64,000 nucleotides of DNA from Bostrychus sinensis (taxonomy: Eukaryota > Chordata > Actinopteri > Gobiiformes > Eleotridae). This document shows, piece by piece, positions 48,056-59,610 of the stretch (its first letter is position 1; each line of letters starts with the position of its first letter). The notes under the pieces are model-generated. The model did not search any database and had not been told where the DNA came from. It worked only from the letters and a program-made list of their open reading frames with translations. A program made the translations under genes and the position numbers. Location of the stretch: assembly GCA_020698575.1 (NCBI GenBank), contig CM036255.1:18342501-18406500 (forward strand), read 5' to 3'.

Positions 48056-49094
48056 AATTGCTTCTAGTTGTTTTTCTTATGTCCTACATTTTCTAATACA
48101 TGCTACTTTTTTACACTCATATACCCCTTTTGTGTGAGTATGTGATTACTAGTTACTGAATCCTACAGAACATAAAACAGAGTTAAAAATAGCACGTACT
48201 ATTTCAGGACTAGTGTTAAATCCTCTCTTTGTAAAGCAGTCATATTTTTGGCTGAGACAGTGTGAAGTGCTTTGTAAATGTTTGCTCAGTACGCTGTTAT
48301 CACGGTGCAAAGCTGGTGCACCTCTCTCTATCTCTCCTCTCCGTTTGTGTCCTCTGTAAAAGCAGCAACAGCCGGCACCTGCCACTGAGATAGATGTGCT
48401 GTGTCATCACTTCTGCAGCTTCACCTCGCCAACCTCCACCCCTCTTCTTTCTCCTTCCCCCTCCTCTTTATACAGACCGCCTGGCTACATCTGCTCCCCT
48501 TCCCTTCACCCGTCCATCCCTCCCTGCTCTGGTTTATCTAGGTTCACATGAAACTTTAATTGCATGTAAATCAAAGCTCTGCAGATATGATTAGTCTTTT
48601 GTGCTGTTTTAATGAGTGGGGTCTGGACTATTCAAATGTGGTACACTGGCTGTCTCTCAGGACTAAAGCCACGCACTCTTCCTCTAGAAGGAAGTGGAAT
48701 GGAAATATGCAAAAGTCCCATTTAAAACTATGTATAAAGCAGTGTTTTATGAACTTACTTAGCATGCTATTAGTAGTTTACCAATACCTTTTTACGTAGT
48801 TGCATTTGACTGTGCTATTTTATTCATATGTTCAAACTTTCAGGTTTTTAATTCAGTCAGAGGCCTATTAGTCTCTTAAGTGGCTTGTTGGCACTGTCCC
48901 TGACACTTTAAGATTCATAGAGAGACTCCACAGAGAAAATAAGCTAATGTAATGTCGACAACATCAGTCACAATCGCTGACAACAAAACTGAAGCAGCAA
49001 ATCAGGTCTTGTACTCATCAAGGCACTTTATTGCTATTTATATGTGCAATAAATCTACTCTATTTTAGCAATTTTACCTTTGAGAGTAAGGGCA

Positions 49095-49330
49095 TATTGT
49101 TGCCAGTTTTTGTTGTTGTTAGTCCAGATAACTCAAAAAGTAATGTTCAGTTTTTATGGAAATGTCAGAAATGGGCCAAAGAAGAAATTTGTAATTTTTG
49201 GTCTGAATCCAGTAAGATACTAATTCTGCCCCAAGGGGTCAGTAAAAGATTTTTTTTTTAGTTTTTGTGTATTTTATTTAACATTGTGAGATATAAACCT
49301 CTGCATTTAATTCAGCTGGGCCCATTTACT
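49095..49330 (+). mobile_element. SINE-like family, 5' part
   Basis: GTTGTTGTTAGTCCAGATAA, CTCAAAAAGTAATGTTCAGT, GTCAGAAATGGGCCAAAGAA and CCCCAAGGGGTCAGTAAAAG are all present in order, the best-preserved 5' part in the window. The copy decays before the tRNA-like module. Confidence 0.6.
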
Positions 49331-49385
49331 CTGTTATTGTAAATGACACCTCAGTTAGCCACGTCTGTGTTTTATTCCCATATTT

Positions 49386-50538
49386 AAAGGGGCTAAATGC
49401 AAAAATCAAGTTTTTTGAGCTTTCAGCCCAGTATGTTGCTTACATACCTGGAGTTGTGTTTTGTTTTATTCACACCAGTTTGATTTGATTAATCCTGTAA
49501 TCTGAGTTTCTGGGGCCTCAAAAGGCTCCCAAAAACTCCCGCCCACTTTCACGAAGCACTGACCAATCAACAAGCCCTCTACATCCAGTCTGCTCTCTTA
49601 TTTATACAGCTCTGTTTCAACTGATTCCTCACAGCTATTTTTCAGTTTATAGTAAAATGGCATACAGTGGTGGCTGCTGGTCTATCAAACAGAGGAAACT
49701 CATTTAACATTTATTGCTGGGGTAACTAGCAGCTAGTTTCCCTACAACGTTGATACGAACTAACCAAACTTAAACAAGATTCAAACTCAACTGTGCTATG
49801 ATTAGCCTAGTTTTTTTAGAGTGTAACATGTACAAATGGTGAAAATTAGGTAAATCTCTTCGCATTGCACACTGGACTCGTTCAGCACGCAACTGTCTCC
49901 TCTGCTGAGAGGCTGTCGGTCCTTTGTCCTCCAAGTCATAGCATGGCTTTCTCCGAGGCTGGAAAACGTCGCTGTGACTGTCCGTCAAAATCTTCAGCCA
50001 GTTCTGTCAATCATCGTCGATCAGCCAGCGTCACGATATGCCCACGGCTTCACTGACTCCCAGAGACGCTGAGCATCCAAGGGCGGGACAATTTTGGAGC
50101 ATTTATCCAATCACCATCTTGCTTTGTCTCACTGAAAAAAACGGTTCGTTTTTCTCTCATAGGAAACCACTGACACTCAGCATCTTCAGGGATTTACACT
50201 GTGTCCAAGCTGCTCTGAAGTGAGAGGAAATGAAATGAACGAAACATACTCACCAAATAAAACACATTCTAGCACACTTTTAATGTAACTTATCTAATTT
50301 TTTGAAATTCAACAGTGCATATTTGACCATTTATTTAATAAAATTTTAGGGGAAGCTCAGATTCCCTTGTTGTCAATGAGAAATTGCCACTGATCGCATC
50401 ATACAAAAAGTTTAAGTTAAAGTTATGTTTCTGTTCAAAACAGCCTAACAGCTGCGCTCTGTTGCCCTCTGCTGGTCTCTTCACTTTTGTGTTTATGGCA
50501 GTAAAGACAATACAATACAATACAATATAGCCCCTTTA
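49386..50538 (-). mobile_element. TIR element, family C, copy 3, carrying a nested insertion
   Basis: Reverse-oriented relative to 42185-42756: AAAGGGGCTAAATGC, TACATACCTGGAGTTGTGTT, CCTCTACATCCAGTCTGCTC and ACAGCTCTGTTTCAACTGAT correspond in order, and the far end reads ATATAGCCCCTTT. A 728-bp element (49665-50392) interrupts it. After it, CATCATACAAAAAGTTTAAG and CCTCTGCTGGTCTCTTCAC resume the family sequence. A CTCF-like core lies at 50462-50475 on the minus strand (one mismatch). Confidence 0.65.
49665..50392. mobile_element. hAT-like element nested in the family C copy
   Basis: The left end CAGTGGTGGCTGCTGG and right end TTGCCACTG are inverted. The flanks ATGGCATA and ATCGCATC agree at six of eight positions, consistent with an old 8-bp duplication of family C sequence (ATTACATC in copy 1). 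The interior around 49860-50220 is less AT-rich, without a transposase frame. Confidence 0.6.
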
Positions 50539-51399
50539 AGTATTCAGCAAATGTCTTTGGACATACATGCATACATAATGACATGTATCCAAGATGTTGT
50601 TAACTGCTAATTAGTGGAATTAAACATTGGTCTAAAGCACTAAAGCATGTAAACACTAGTGGTGCTTGCAGAGGCAAAAGTCTCATTTAAATCGAGGTCA
50701 CACTCCCTTTGATTTTACTGAGGAAGGGTCAGGCTCTGAATGGTGCTGTTAATTGTCTCTGAAGATGAGCCTGGCCTGAACCATGAAAGAATGTGTGCTG
50801 CCACAGGATCAAGTCAAGGGCGAAGGATTGATTATATTAATCAGCTCTATTGACTTCACTTCTGAAATACACTTTCAAAATAGAGAAAAGCAAACAGATG
50901 TGTCTGTTTGCAGTTTAGTTACTGTCACCAAAGTATGTTTGTCATCATAACATTAACCCTCAACAGACCAAGGGGGGTACCTGACCTTGGGCTACTTGTT
51001 TTCTACGACATGTCAAAACATATCGGGGGTCACTAATGACCCCAGTCAAAAGTACCTATTTTCACCTATGTATATTTAATGTTTTATCACTTTAATTACT
51101 GTTTCGCTTTTACAAAACATCATTTGATGTGACAAACCATACAGTCCTGGCCTGAAGAACCATACAATTAGAGTGCTCCCTACTGGAGACACAAGCAGCA
51201 AAACACATGCAGCTTGTTCAGACAAACTGTCTGCAGCATTTTAGATCAGAGAGAGTCCAGAGTTTCAGCTCCAGGAATATAACAGCAGAATCTAAGCCTC
51301 ACTTTAGAGGTGTATGAATGGGCCCAGGGACTGGGCCTGATAAATCTATTTTATACTGATACTGATATAGCTTTATTACTGATTAAAAATCATACTTAA
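50539..51399. other. No gene recognised; palindrome at 51026
   Basis: The only marked feature is GGGGTCACTAATGACCCC at 51026-51043, near-perfectly self-complementary, which may be the worn end of a MITE. The remainder is unremarkable. Confidence 0.4.
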
Positions 51400-51676
51400 A
51401 GCTCTCTGGGTGGAGTCTTCATGTCCTCCCTGTGTTACTGTGGGTTCTCTCCGGGTACTCTGGCTTCCTCTCACCATCCCAAGACACGCATGTGTTAGGT
51501 GAATTGGTGATTCTAAATTGCCCCTAGTGAATGAATCTGAGAGTGAATGGTTGTCTGTCTGTGTTTGTCTCTGTGAAAGCCCTGCGACAAGCTGACCCCT
51601 GTCCAGGGATAGGCTCCAGTCACCCGTGACCCCTAACAGGAATAAGCGGAAGAAAATGAATGAATGAATGAATGGA
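51400..51676 (+). mobile_element. L2-like tail with (GAAT)n end
   Basis: GTACTCTGGCTTCCTCTCAC, GGTGATTCTAAATTGCCCCT, CCTGCGACAAGCTGACCCCT, GGGATAGGCTCCAGTCACCC and a closing (GAAT)n. This is the standard appearance of a fish L2/CR1-like 3' end or a SINE using it. Confidence 0.65.
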
Positions 51677-52099
51677 ATGAAAGACAAATTTCTGCCCACT
51701 TTTAAGCATAAAAATTAGTCAAAAATAAAGTTTCCTTTAAGTTTTTTTAAGCTAAACCACATCAGATTGAAGAGTGGTGAAGGAGCTTTGTTTGTGTTAG
51801 TGTGAATTGTTCCTGACATGAAACATGCACTTTTTATTAAAGAAAGCATATAATTTCAGGCGTCTATATATGCAAATGATATGTAGATTTATCAAAAATA
51901 ATAATATACAAACAAACTCTTTTTTACCTCAAATGAGAGTTAACACATCACTAATGATGACTAAACAGAAAAAATCTAAGTATTTTGTTGTTTTGTTTGT
52001 TTTTTACAGATTTTTTTCTGTGGGGTATGGTAACACCTCTCAGTAATCTGTGTATGTGAAACAGGTTGATAGGATCACTATCTAGAACTGTTCACAAAG

Positions 52100-52330
52100 T
52101 GCAGACCTCCGCCCTGAGGTAACAGAACTACACTGGAGCCAGATCCACACCAAAAAGTAATCATTTGTTTCTTACTGTGCTCCCTGTGGCTGAAGTTAGT
52201 ATTATATGTATTATATCTTCTGTTCAAACTGCAAATGCTCTACCAGTTGAGGTCACATGCCATTAATGATACAAACCTTGAGTTACTGTATGTTGAAGAC
52301 AAATATTGCCTCATCTCGCAATGGTAAAGG
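52100..52330 (-). mobile_element. SINE-like family fragment
   Basis: CAGACCTCCGCCCTGAGG, GAGCCAGATCCACACC, AAGTAATCATTTGTTTCTTA and CTCCCTGTGGCTGAAGTTAG match the reverse of the family. The order is partly rearranged, and GCAAATGCTCTACCAGTTGA preserves the A-box region. Confidence 0.5.
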
Positions 52331-52365
52331 ATCTTTAAATAACTGGCCATATGTCCCTTGTCCCC

Positions 52366-52490
52366 TGCGACAAGCTGGCCCCTGTCCAGGGTGTACCCTG
52401 CCTAAGGCCCAAAGTTACTGGGATAGGCTCCAGTCACCCGCGACCCCTAACGGGAATAAGCGGTAGAAAATGAATGAATGAATGAATGTC
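52366..52490 (+). mobile_element. L2-like tail, short copy
   Basis: CCTGCGACAAGCTGGCCCCT, GTCCAGGGTGTACCCTGCCT, GGATAGGCTCCAGTCACCCG and a terminal (GAAT)n. It is very similar to 51560-51676 and so relatively young. Confidence 0.65.
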
Positions 52491-52763
52491 CCTTGTCCTT
52501 TTTAAATTTTGCTGCATAAACCTGAAAGGCATAAGATCTGTATCAGAGTCGGAACATCAAATACTCTAAGTATAAGAATACACTGAATACATTTGTAAAG
52601 TGGGAACTGTAGCTGTATTGTTGCATAAGTGGTGCACATTTGCAGCTGCATAAAGTCCTGCATAAGGCAATAAATAAACATACAGCTGCTCTGAGTATAT
52701 AAATCATGAGGCATTTATTTATTTTACTCTTTTGTTCTACTTTACCTTTGGACCCTGCTGCAC

Positions 52764-53324
52764 TTAAAGGTGATATATTGTGCTTTTATTCATATTTATA
52801 AACCAATCTTGGTCACCTGTAGAACAGTATTTCACGTTTTACAATCTTTAAAAACATTAGCTGACTTAAAGGAAATGTTTTTAATTAGTACTCCACTGGT
52901 GCCATAAAGAAACAGTTGAAAAGACCAGCAGAGGGCAGCAGAGTGCACAGTGTTGCAGGCTTGCAGCATAATCAAAGAATAGAAACACTTGACTTCCTTA
53001 AACTTTATGTGTGATACCATTTTACTACAAAATGAAAACTAGCTGTGAGGAATCAGTGGAAACAGAGCTGTACACCGTTGAATAAATGAATGAGAGTAGA
53101 CTGGATGTAGAGGGCTTGCTGATTGGTCAGTGCTTCACAGAGTGGGCGGATGTTCGTGGGACGGAGCGTTTTGAGACATCAGTACTACCGTGCCAGAGAA
53201 TAGAGGATTTCTTAAACATGTGTGAATGAAGCAAAAAGACAACTCTGTTGTTGTTGAAGAGGGAACAACATTAAGGCAAGCTAGAAGGCTCAGAAAAGTT
53301 GATTGTGCACATTACATCTCCTTA
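52764..53324 (+). mobile_element. TIR element, family C, copy 2
   Basis: The left end TTAAAGGTGATATATTGTGC and the degraded right end GATTGTGCACATTACATCTC correspond to copy 1. The interior shares AGAACAGTATTTCACGTTTT, GTGGAAACAGAGCTGTACAC and AGACTGGATGTAGAGGGC. This copy keeps the complete CTCF-like core at 52925-52938. Confidence 0.65.
52925..52938 (+). promoter_or_regulatory. CTCF-like core inside family C copy 2
   Basis: CCAGCAGAGGGCAG fits CCASYAGRKGGCRS at every position. Copy 3 has the same site with one mismatch (minus strand 50462-50475), and copy 1 has the decayed TCAGCAGAGTGCAA at the equivalent place (near 42343). The motif therefore belongs to the ancestral element. Confidence 0.5.
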
Positions 53325-53326
53325 CT

Positions 53327-53420
53327 CGCAGTCTTGTTTTATTCTCTCTTGGTTTGTTAGTGAGGTTAGTCAGATTACTCAGGGGCAAATGGGCAAAAGA
53401 AGAACTTATTAGCTTTTTGT
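53327..53420 (+). mobile_element. SINE-like family 5' fragment
   Basis: CTTGGTTTGTTAGTGAGGTT, CAGATTACTCAGGGGC and AATGGGCAAAAGAAGAACTT match the start of the family. It directly abuts the family C element on its left. Confidence 0.45.
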
Positions 53421-55189
53421 GTGGACCATATTTTTGTGTGTGTTTCATATTTTTTGTTATTTATTTACACTTATTCTTGGAACATTCCTCACTTCCCTGA
53501 CAATGTCTCATTATCCTCACATCACTATCTCTGTTTTCCTTTCTCTTTTTATCCACCGTGTGTCAAGCCAGGCCCACCTGGTCGAACAGGTGCCGCTGCC
53601 AGGACTCAAGTGTGTTCAGGATGCTCTTGGTGCGTGTTCAAAAAGCTCATATTTTAACCACATTCATCTCTATTCACTCAGATTATGGGAACAGATCTTC
53701 TTCTGGGATTTAAAATACAGTGACTGCCAAGAAAGGATAAACAACAGAAGAAGAAATATAGAGGAAGAGAGGTGGAAAAATCAGGATAAAGGACTGAACA
53801 GAAGTCCAAAGTTCTAGATGCATACTGAGGCTGTCACAATGAACATGAACAATAGAATCAGTATTTTGGAACGAGGGAGACAGACATTACCCAAAAAGCA
53901 CATCATGACTGAAAAAGAATAGGAATAATAAAGACAAGGGAGGCCAGTGCTGTATCTGGGAGTGGGCTAATTGGCTGCACTCGTGGTTCATAGAGTGCAC
54001 TCACATCAGAGGCAGCAGGGAAGCTTTCACTTTACTGGGGGAGTGGGTTTCTCAATGCATTTAAAATTAATCGTGACTTGTTTCAGAGTAAAAAAAAAAT
54101 CCCATTACAAACTGTAAGTAATGTAATGAGTTCAGATGGAATAGCTTTGGGCATTGTGTGTGAGGGAGATTAATGTTGCTGATTTTCATATTTACAGTAA
54201 TAATGCTCATATCTTAGTCTGTTATGGCTGTTTTACATATTAACAAGTACCACTCCCGGTTAAATAGCTGTGAATAGAGATTAAATTTACTGTACTGCTC
54301 TACTGAATGTGCCATTTTAGTTATGAATCCAGAACACCGGCAAAAACGGCAAGTAATGGACCTCAAGCATTGTTGTGATGTAATTATAAACTACTGAAAA
54401 CACAGATAAACATTTGTCTTTCATATTTTGTCCAAACCTACTCCACAACATTTTGCATCTTTTTTTTTTCTTGTGTAAATAATTGTTATATTTGAGTATT
54501 GTGATGTTATTGGTCATCATGAGCTGTGTGAACAGCTTAACAGTGTTGTGGAGTCTGTGGCTTTTTAGTGGCATCTGTTTTACATACATCCTGTTTGGTG
54601 ATGTTGTATTTTGCCTATTAATACAACACATATTGATCTGTAGAGGTATTAAAAATAAGACATAACTGCACCAAATCAGTCCTATTTGACCAGTCATACC
54701 GATAATTGGTTATTTTCATTGATTTTATCAATTTCATTTTTCTAATTGGTTGTATATTTGCTCTGTGTATGTTGCACCTAGTTTTCTGACTATCTAGTTG
54801 CATTTTTAAAGGGTCCTTTTTTCAACCTTGTTAACAGAAATATTTGCATCAATATTTATAATTAAAAATAATGTATATGTATTGAAAACATTTTTAAGGC
54901 CCTGCTGGCCTCATGCAAAGACCATAGTGTATGTCAGTTCTGCTACAGTTAAGGACCTCAGGGCTGAGGCCTTTTTCTTAAAAAACCCTCTAAAGATTGT
55001 CTCCTTTGAGCTCAACATGAAGCTAACAGATAGATAAATGAGCTGACTGCCTTAGTGGCTGCAGATTTAGGGCTGAAATGATCAGAATGAGTCCTGTGAC
55101 AGTGTATGCACTTTAGAAACATGCAGGTGCATTTCTGGTAGATGGCGGGGTTGTGAAACTGAGCGTTTTCAGCTCTTGAGAAGGGCAGT
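53421..55189. other. No gene recognised
   Basis: A short PGPPGRTG-like peptide near 53570-53600 on the plus strand is discussed among the rejected items. The rest is AT-rich with scattered short open frames and no coherent features. Confidence 0.4.
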
Positions 55190-55316
55190 GCCTTGCATGA
55201 TGACTCAAACGTGTGAATGAAACAAAATACAACTCCAGGTATGTTTTTGAGAAGGAAACATTTTAACATGGTAAAAAGATCCAAGAAGTCAATTTAGCAA
55301 AATAGGGGACCTTTAA
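55190..55316 (+). mobile_element. TIR element, family C, 3' end fragment
   Basis: GTGAATGAAACAAAATACAA, CTCCAGGTATGTTTTTGAGA, ACATTTTAACATGGTAAAAA and the terminal TAGGGGACCTTTAA match the right part of copy 1. The left part is not clearly present. Confidence 0.55.
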
Positions 55317-56205
55317 GAACTTCAATCTATGTTTATTTCTTCTGCCCTCTGAAAATGCCTCTCAAATTGACAGGGACCATACTAATTTGCATAGAAAAGG
55401 TAAAGAGATAAAGCACTATTTAAAACACCTCTATGTGTGCACGTAAAGCATACGGAGCAAGTCTCTTACAAAGAATCACAATCACATGTCCAAAGGTAAC
55501 ATACTGTTATATCTGATTTACAGTGCAGTGCTTTCAGTCATTTGACACTTCCCATTTGGATGAAGTTGTAAAATCCTTCAAAATCAAAGCAACAAATAAT
55601 ACCTGCTGTTTATTACAATGAGAAATTATACTGATGATGACAAAGCACTCGGACAAGTCCACGAGTAGGATAATGATGATAATTAACGGGACAATAGTGA
55701 CGGCAGCATAATTGCAGCACACCCAGATTTATGACAGTTGTTTTGTTTTCAGGGTGTGCGGCTCGGTGATGAAGTGAATTTAAGCTGTCAGATGATTTCA
55801 AACACCCACTCAAACTCGCCCAGGGATGATGTCGAGGCAGAAGACCGAGATGACAGACTGTCTTCCAATATATTTCACTCAGGAGATGCACCCCTCCATC
55901 ATTATATAACAGCGTATTCTTGTAAAGAGTCTAAACGAACCTGATATATGCAGCGTTTTGGTTTCCGATCGCTTCACAGATGGTTTGTAAATTGCCTTTT
56001 TCCGATCTTGCGTGATGCACTCCAGCAGGTGCTCCATCTCTCCTCGCCTCCCACTCCTCAGGGGTAGGAGAAGAGCCGTGTGGTCAGAAAGAAAGCTGCT
56101 CTAATTAGGGCTTGAACACAGTATTCGCAGTCTCACAACCTCTGCTAACTACAAACTACAACAGTGAGTAAAATGTGTACCTGTTTACATGCATTTGCCA
56201 TCCTC

Positions 56206-56560
56206 AGAGGTGTAGGAAGCATAACACTCAAGTAAAAGTAATGTGACTTCAAAGTAATACAACCCAAGTAGAAGTAAGAGTAATTAACAAAACTATTACT
56301 TGAGTAAACCTTTTGAGTGTGAAGTTTTCTACCTCTGCTACTACTACTACTACTGCTACTCATACTACTGCTACACACTACTACTACTATCACAACTACT
56401 TTTAGCACTATGAGAGCAATTTCCGCTATTACTACTGCTATTATTACTGTACTACTTGCTACTACACTAATACTAGTAATGCAGCTACCACCACTACTAC
56501 GACTATTACTGCTCCAACCCACAATACTACCTTACTAAAAGTACAAGTGAAAGTAAATGT
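56206..56560. mobile_element. CAGAGGTGG-type MITE
   Basis: The left end is CAGAGGTGTAGGAAGC. The arms contain ACTCAAGTAAAAGTAATGTG and TATTACTTGAGTAAACC. The core is (ACT)n-rich from 56337 to 56510, followed by AAAAGTACAAGTGAAAGTAA. TCTACCTCTGCTACTACTAC at 56329 suggests an internal end or a second insertion. The right boundary is uncertain. Confidence 0.55.
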
Positions 56561-56582
56561 ATTGTTATATAAAATACATTGT

Positions 56583-56850
56583 TTGTTAGCAGGATAGTAG
56601 TAAGATAACTCAAGTTTGGACTTTGCGATATATTTTCAGGAATGGCCAGTAATGGGGCAACTTCAACCACAAGGCGCCAAAAAGGAATAATTATTAGTTT
56701 TATTGGATTATTTACCACTGCAAAATGTCTGAGATTTATGGTTGGATGGATAGATCATTTACCCTTTAACTAGAAGACCCCAGCTAGTAGGTCTGGGTCT
56801 TAACCATTACAAGACAGGTCCAATGTCTTGGTGGAGGGCTGCGTTCTTCA
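56583..56850 (+). mobile_element. SINE-like family, near full-length copy
   Basis: GTTTGTTAGCAGGATAG, AAGATAACTCAAGTTTGGAC, CAACCACAAGGCGCCAAAAA, TTTTATTGGATTATTTACCA, GGATGGATAGATCATTTACC, ACTAGAAGACCCCAGC and CTTGGTGGAGGGCTGCGTTC are in family order. It begins right beside a MITE. Confidence 0.6.
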
Positions 56851-57589
56851 AGTTATTTTTAGTTTTCATCTGAAGACTTCCCATTGCTTGCACTCTTCCT
56901 CCAGGCCTCCTCTGCTTATGTAAGAGTATATAAGTCAGGTCAGGCAGAGAGAAACCCCTTAAGGACCTCTTATTTGGGCTGCGGTCATAGAGCACATCTC
57001 CTCCCATTCCCATTTTGCTTTTCAATCCCCGTTACTATCTGCAGTAAAGAAACATTACTCATGCATGGCCCTTTTGAGATTATGCTTTTCGTTTTGAATG
57101 TGAACTGTCCAAAACTCTCTCCTTTGGGTGGTCTGTGTTCAGAGATGGTTCAGTGCAGTAGACAGAAAACTGGTTTCTATGAGGAAGGCATTTCCTGCTG
57201 TGCGCCAGGTGACGGTGTGCAGCCCAATTAGTATTCGCTTAGACCAAAACAACAGATGGACTGCAGATAAGTATATTGTCACTGGGCCATTACCTGTTTT
57301 TTTTCTACTGACGGCGTTCTACTGAAATTATCGACGATGGATACATTGAATTCTTCCAGAATCTCTTATCAGTATTTTAGAGCTTTTTCCTCTTTTCTTT
57401 ATGTACTGGTCTTGGTGTTAACTGGGCCTTGCCCTTGGCTTGGACAAATGTTGTCTTAGTGGTAAATGTAGTCATAACTACTACAATTTTCAATCTGCAA
57501 TAAAAGGACAAAAACTATTGCGCACAACTGGCCTTCATTTTTGAATTCTTAAATTGTGTGTGTGATCAAAGAAACTATGAGCACTCAGA

Positions 57590-57830
57590 TAGAGCGAAGT
57601 CCTCTATCAAGGCTCTGGCCCTATCTTACAATAAAAAGGTTTAGTGCCCAGACTTTAACCAGCGATCATCTACCTCAGGGGTAAATGCTTCATCAATCAA
57701 GCCACATTGCCCTTATATCTCACAGTGGAAAATAATTTATTAAAACTAATAATTTGTTCCTTTACTGGCCCCTTGTGGCTGGACTTAGTATCTCAAAATG
57801 CTGTATCTACACAGTTTGATCTAAAAATGT
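57590..57830 (-). mobile_element. SINE-like family copy
   Basis: Reverse order of the family: GAGCGAAGTCCTCTATCAAG, GGCTCTGGCCCTATCTTACA, CTACCTCAGGGGTAAATGCT, CAAGCCACATTGCCCTTATA, AACTAATAATTTGTTCCTTT, CCCTTGTGGCTGGACTTAGT. The A-box complement is largely preserved. Confidence 0.6.
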
Positions 57831-58439
57831 AGGTTTTTCTGTGGCATATTACTGCTCTTTCCTAAAAATGTAATACAAATTTGACCATTACTTTTTATAC
57901 TAATTTGAACCAATATACAACCCCATTAAAAAACATTTTTTCAAGTCATAATTTCTGGGGGGTAGAGTTTAAATATGCACTGCTGTGGTGGAGGAGTTTT
58001 TTGCTGTTGCTGCATGCAGAGAGTCCAGCATGCAGCATGTTCATGCACCTATTCGAAAGCAGTTGGTTGAGATTTTGCCTGGTGCCTGCAAACGCTCTCT
58101 GCTCCTTTGTCTCCCACAGAAAAGATTATCCTTTAACAATTGATGCAGAGGCTAAGAGAAGGCCACACGCGCCGTGCACACAGATGAGGCAGTGCACTGA
58201 CAAAGAGAGATGAGCTGAAAATGTGAGAATCAGAGAGTGACACGACACTGAACTGGAGCAAAACAAAGAGATGCTGCTGATAGCTCTGTCAGTTGAACAA
58301 AATACCACCCTTAAATATTCAGTGACGGAGTGCAGGAGAGATTCTGCCATGAAATGAAATGCTTGATGCTTTGTCTGTTCTTACCAAATGTCTTCATATT
58401 GGGAATTGTAAAAAGCACATATAACTATTTTAAACTCCA
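57831..58439. other. No gene recognised; less AT-rich patch
   Basis: Positions 57990-58270 are less AT-rich and free of the repeats seen elsewhere. No splice-supported coding exon was found. A conserved regulatory element is possible but unsupported. Confidence 0.3.
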
Positions 58440-58580
58440 CTGATTTTGTGGTCCAAATGTTTAAAAAAGGCCAAAGGTTTTACGTCGGATGCTCTTTCTG
58501 ACAACCTCATGCATTTAAACTGACTTGGGACAGGCACCAAACATCACTGGCTTGTGACCTCTGGGTGGTGGAATTATTTG
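58440..58580 (-). mobile_element. Interspersed repeat (AGGGCATC-type), fragment
   Basis: GTCGGATGCTCTTTCTGACA, ACTTGGGACAGGCACC and CACTGGCTTGTGACCTCTGG match the right part of 12620-12800 and 44645-44840. Confidence 0.5.
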
Positions 58581-59330
58581 AAACTCCACTGGTGCAAGAC
58601 ATTCATTTAGGGATGTTTAGTACTGCTAGGCTAACCTATCCCTATAAAAATGTAAAAATAATGGACAAAGGGAAATTATTTGGGCCAAATCACAGTGGAC
58701 ATTGTTGATATTATTATTATTTTTTAAAAGTCAAAATTTGAAAGCACAAGCATGGTAGTCACAAAGGTAGACTGACACAAGTTTTATGCTTATAACAGTT
58801 ACAAATTCACAATAAGTTTTGAGTTTTCTGAATGGGATCCAGGCTTCTTAGAGCAACCATTCTTCAAACCACATACCCATTCTGCATACCACTGCATTAT
58901 AGGATGACAGTAGTCAGTAGTAGTAGGTCAGGAACACATAGGAATGGCATACAATCGTCCCATTATCCCACTCGGCTGCCTTTTAACCTACATATTGTCC
59001 CATTTGTGCTGCGGCTGCTCACTGGAAGCTTCCCCATTCAGTGAGCCATGCAAGTAGGAAATGAGGACGCTAAATAAAGCCTCTGGTCCTACTGCCATGC
59101 CATCTATACACATCTTACCCAGTATTGGCTGATATAAAGCCTCAGTTTCTAGGCTATTTATGAGTTGTGAGTTATGTAAATTACATTAAACACATTTATG
59201 AACTTTTGTATTCGCAATTGGAGATAAAGTCATCATTGTGTCTTATTGTAAAAATGGAAATGAGTTCATAATTGCAATATTATCAAATAAACAAACCACA
59301 AAAGGATCCCTGCAGTAGATGCCTGACAGC
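58581..59330. other. No gene recognised
   Basis: No coding or repeat feature could be supported. A fragment near 58660 (GGGAAATTATTTGGGCC) faintly resembles the SINE-like family. Confidence 0.35.
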
Positions 59331-59610
59331 AGAGGTGGAAGAAGTATTCAACTCAAGTTGAAGTAAAAATGATACTACTACCACCACTTGTGTTACTTTG
59401 CCTTCTACTATTACTAATGCTATGTGTCCTGCTATTAATAATAACAATTACTAATATCACTACTACAGCTACTAACTGATTTATCAAGTAAGAGTATTTT
59501 TTCCCTTTAAAGTGTACTCAAGTGAAATTGTGTTTTACAAAAAAGTACCCCAGAAAGCACACATTACTCAAAAATTTACTCACTATTTAGTTACTTCATC
59601 TGTACTTATT
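59331..59610. mobile_element. CAGAGGTGG-type MITE
   Basis: The left end CAGAGGTGGAAGAAGTATTC matches the family terminus exactly in its first nine bases. The core is ACTACTACCACC-like. The right arm has GTACTCAAGTGAAATTGTG and TTAGTTACTTCATCTGTACT. The right terminus is lost. Confidence 0.6.

Noticed and set aside
53567..53640. Collagen-like peptide PGPPGRTGAA after an AAG acceptor
   Set aside because: Only two or three Gly-X-Y units are present, the donor options are weak (GTGCCG, GTGCGT), and no other collagen exon was seen. Most likely chance.
55738..55944. Open frame GVRLGDEVNLSCQMI after TTTTGTTTTCAG
   Set aside because: The acceptor looks good and 60 codons are open to a stop, but no family match, no upstream partner in phase and no polyadenylation signal nearby. 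Kept out for lack of support.
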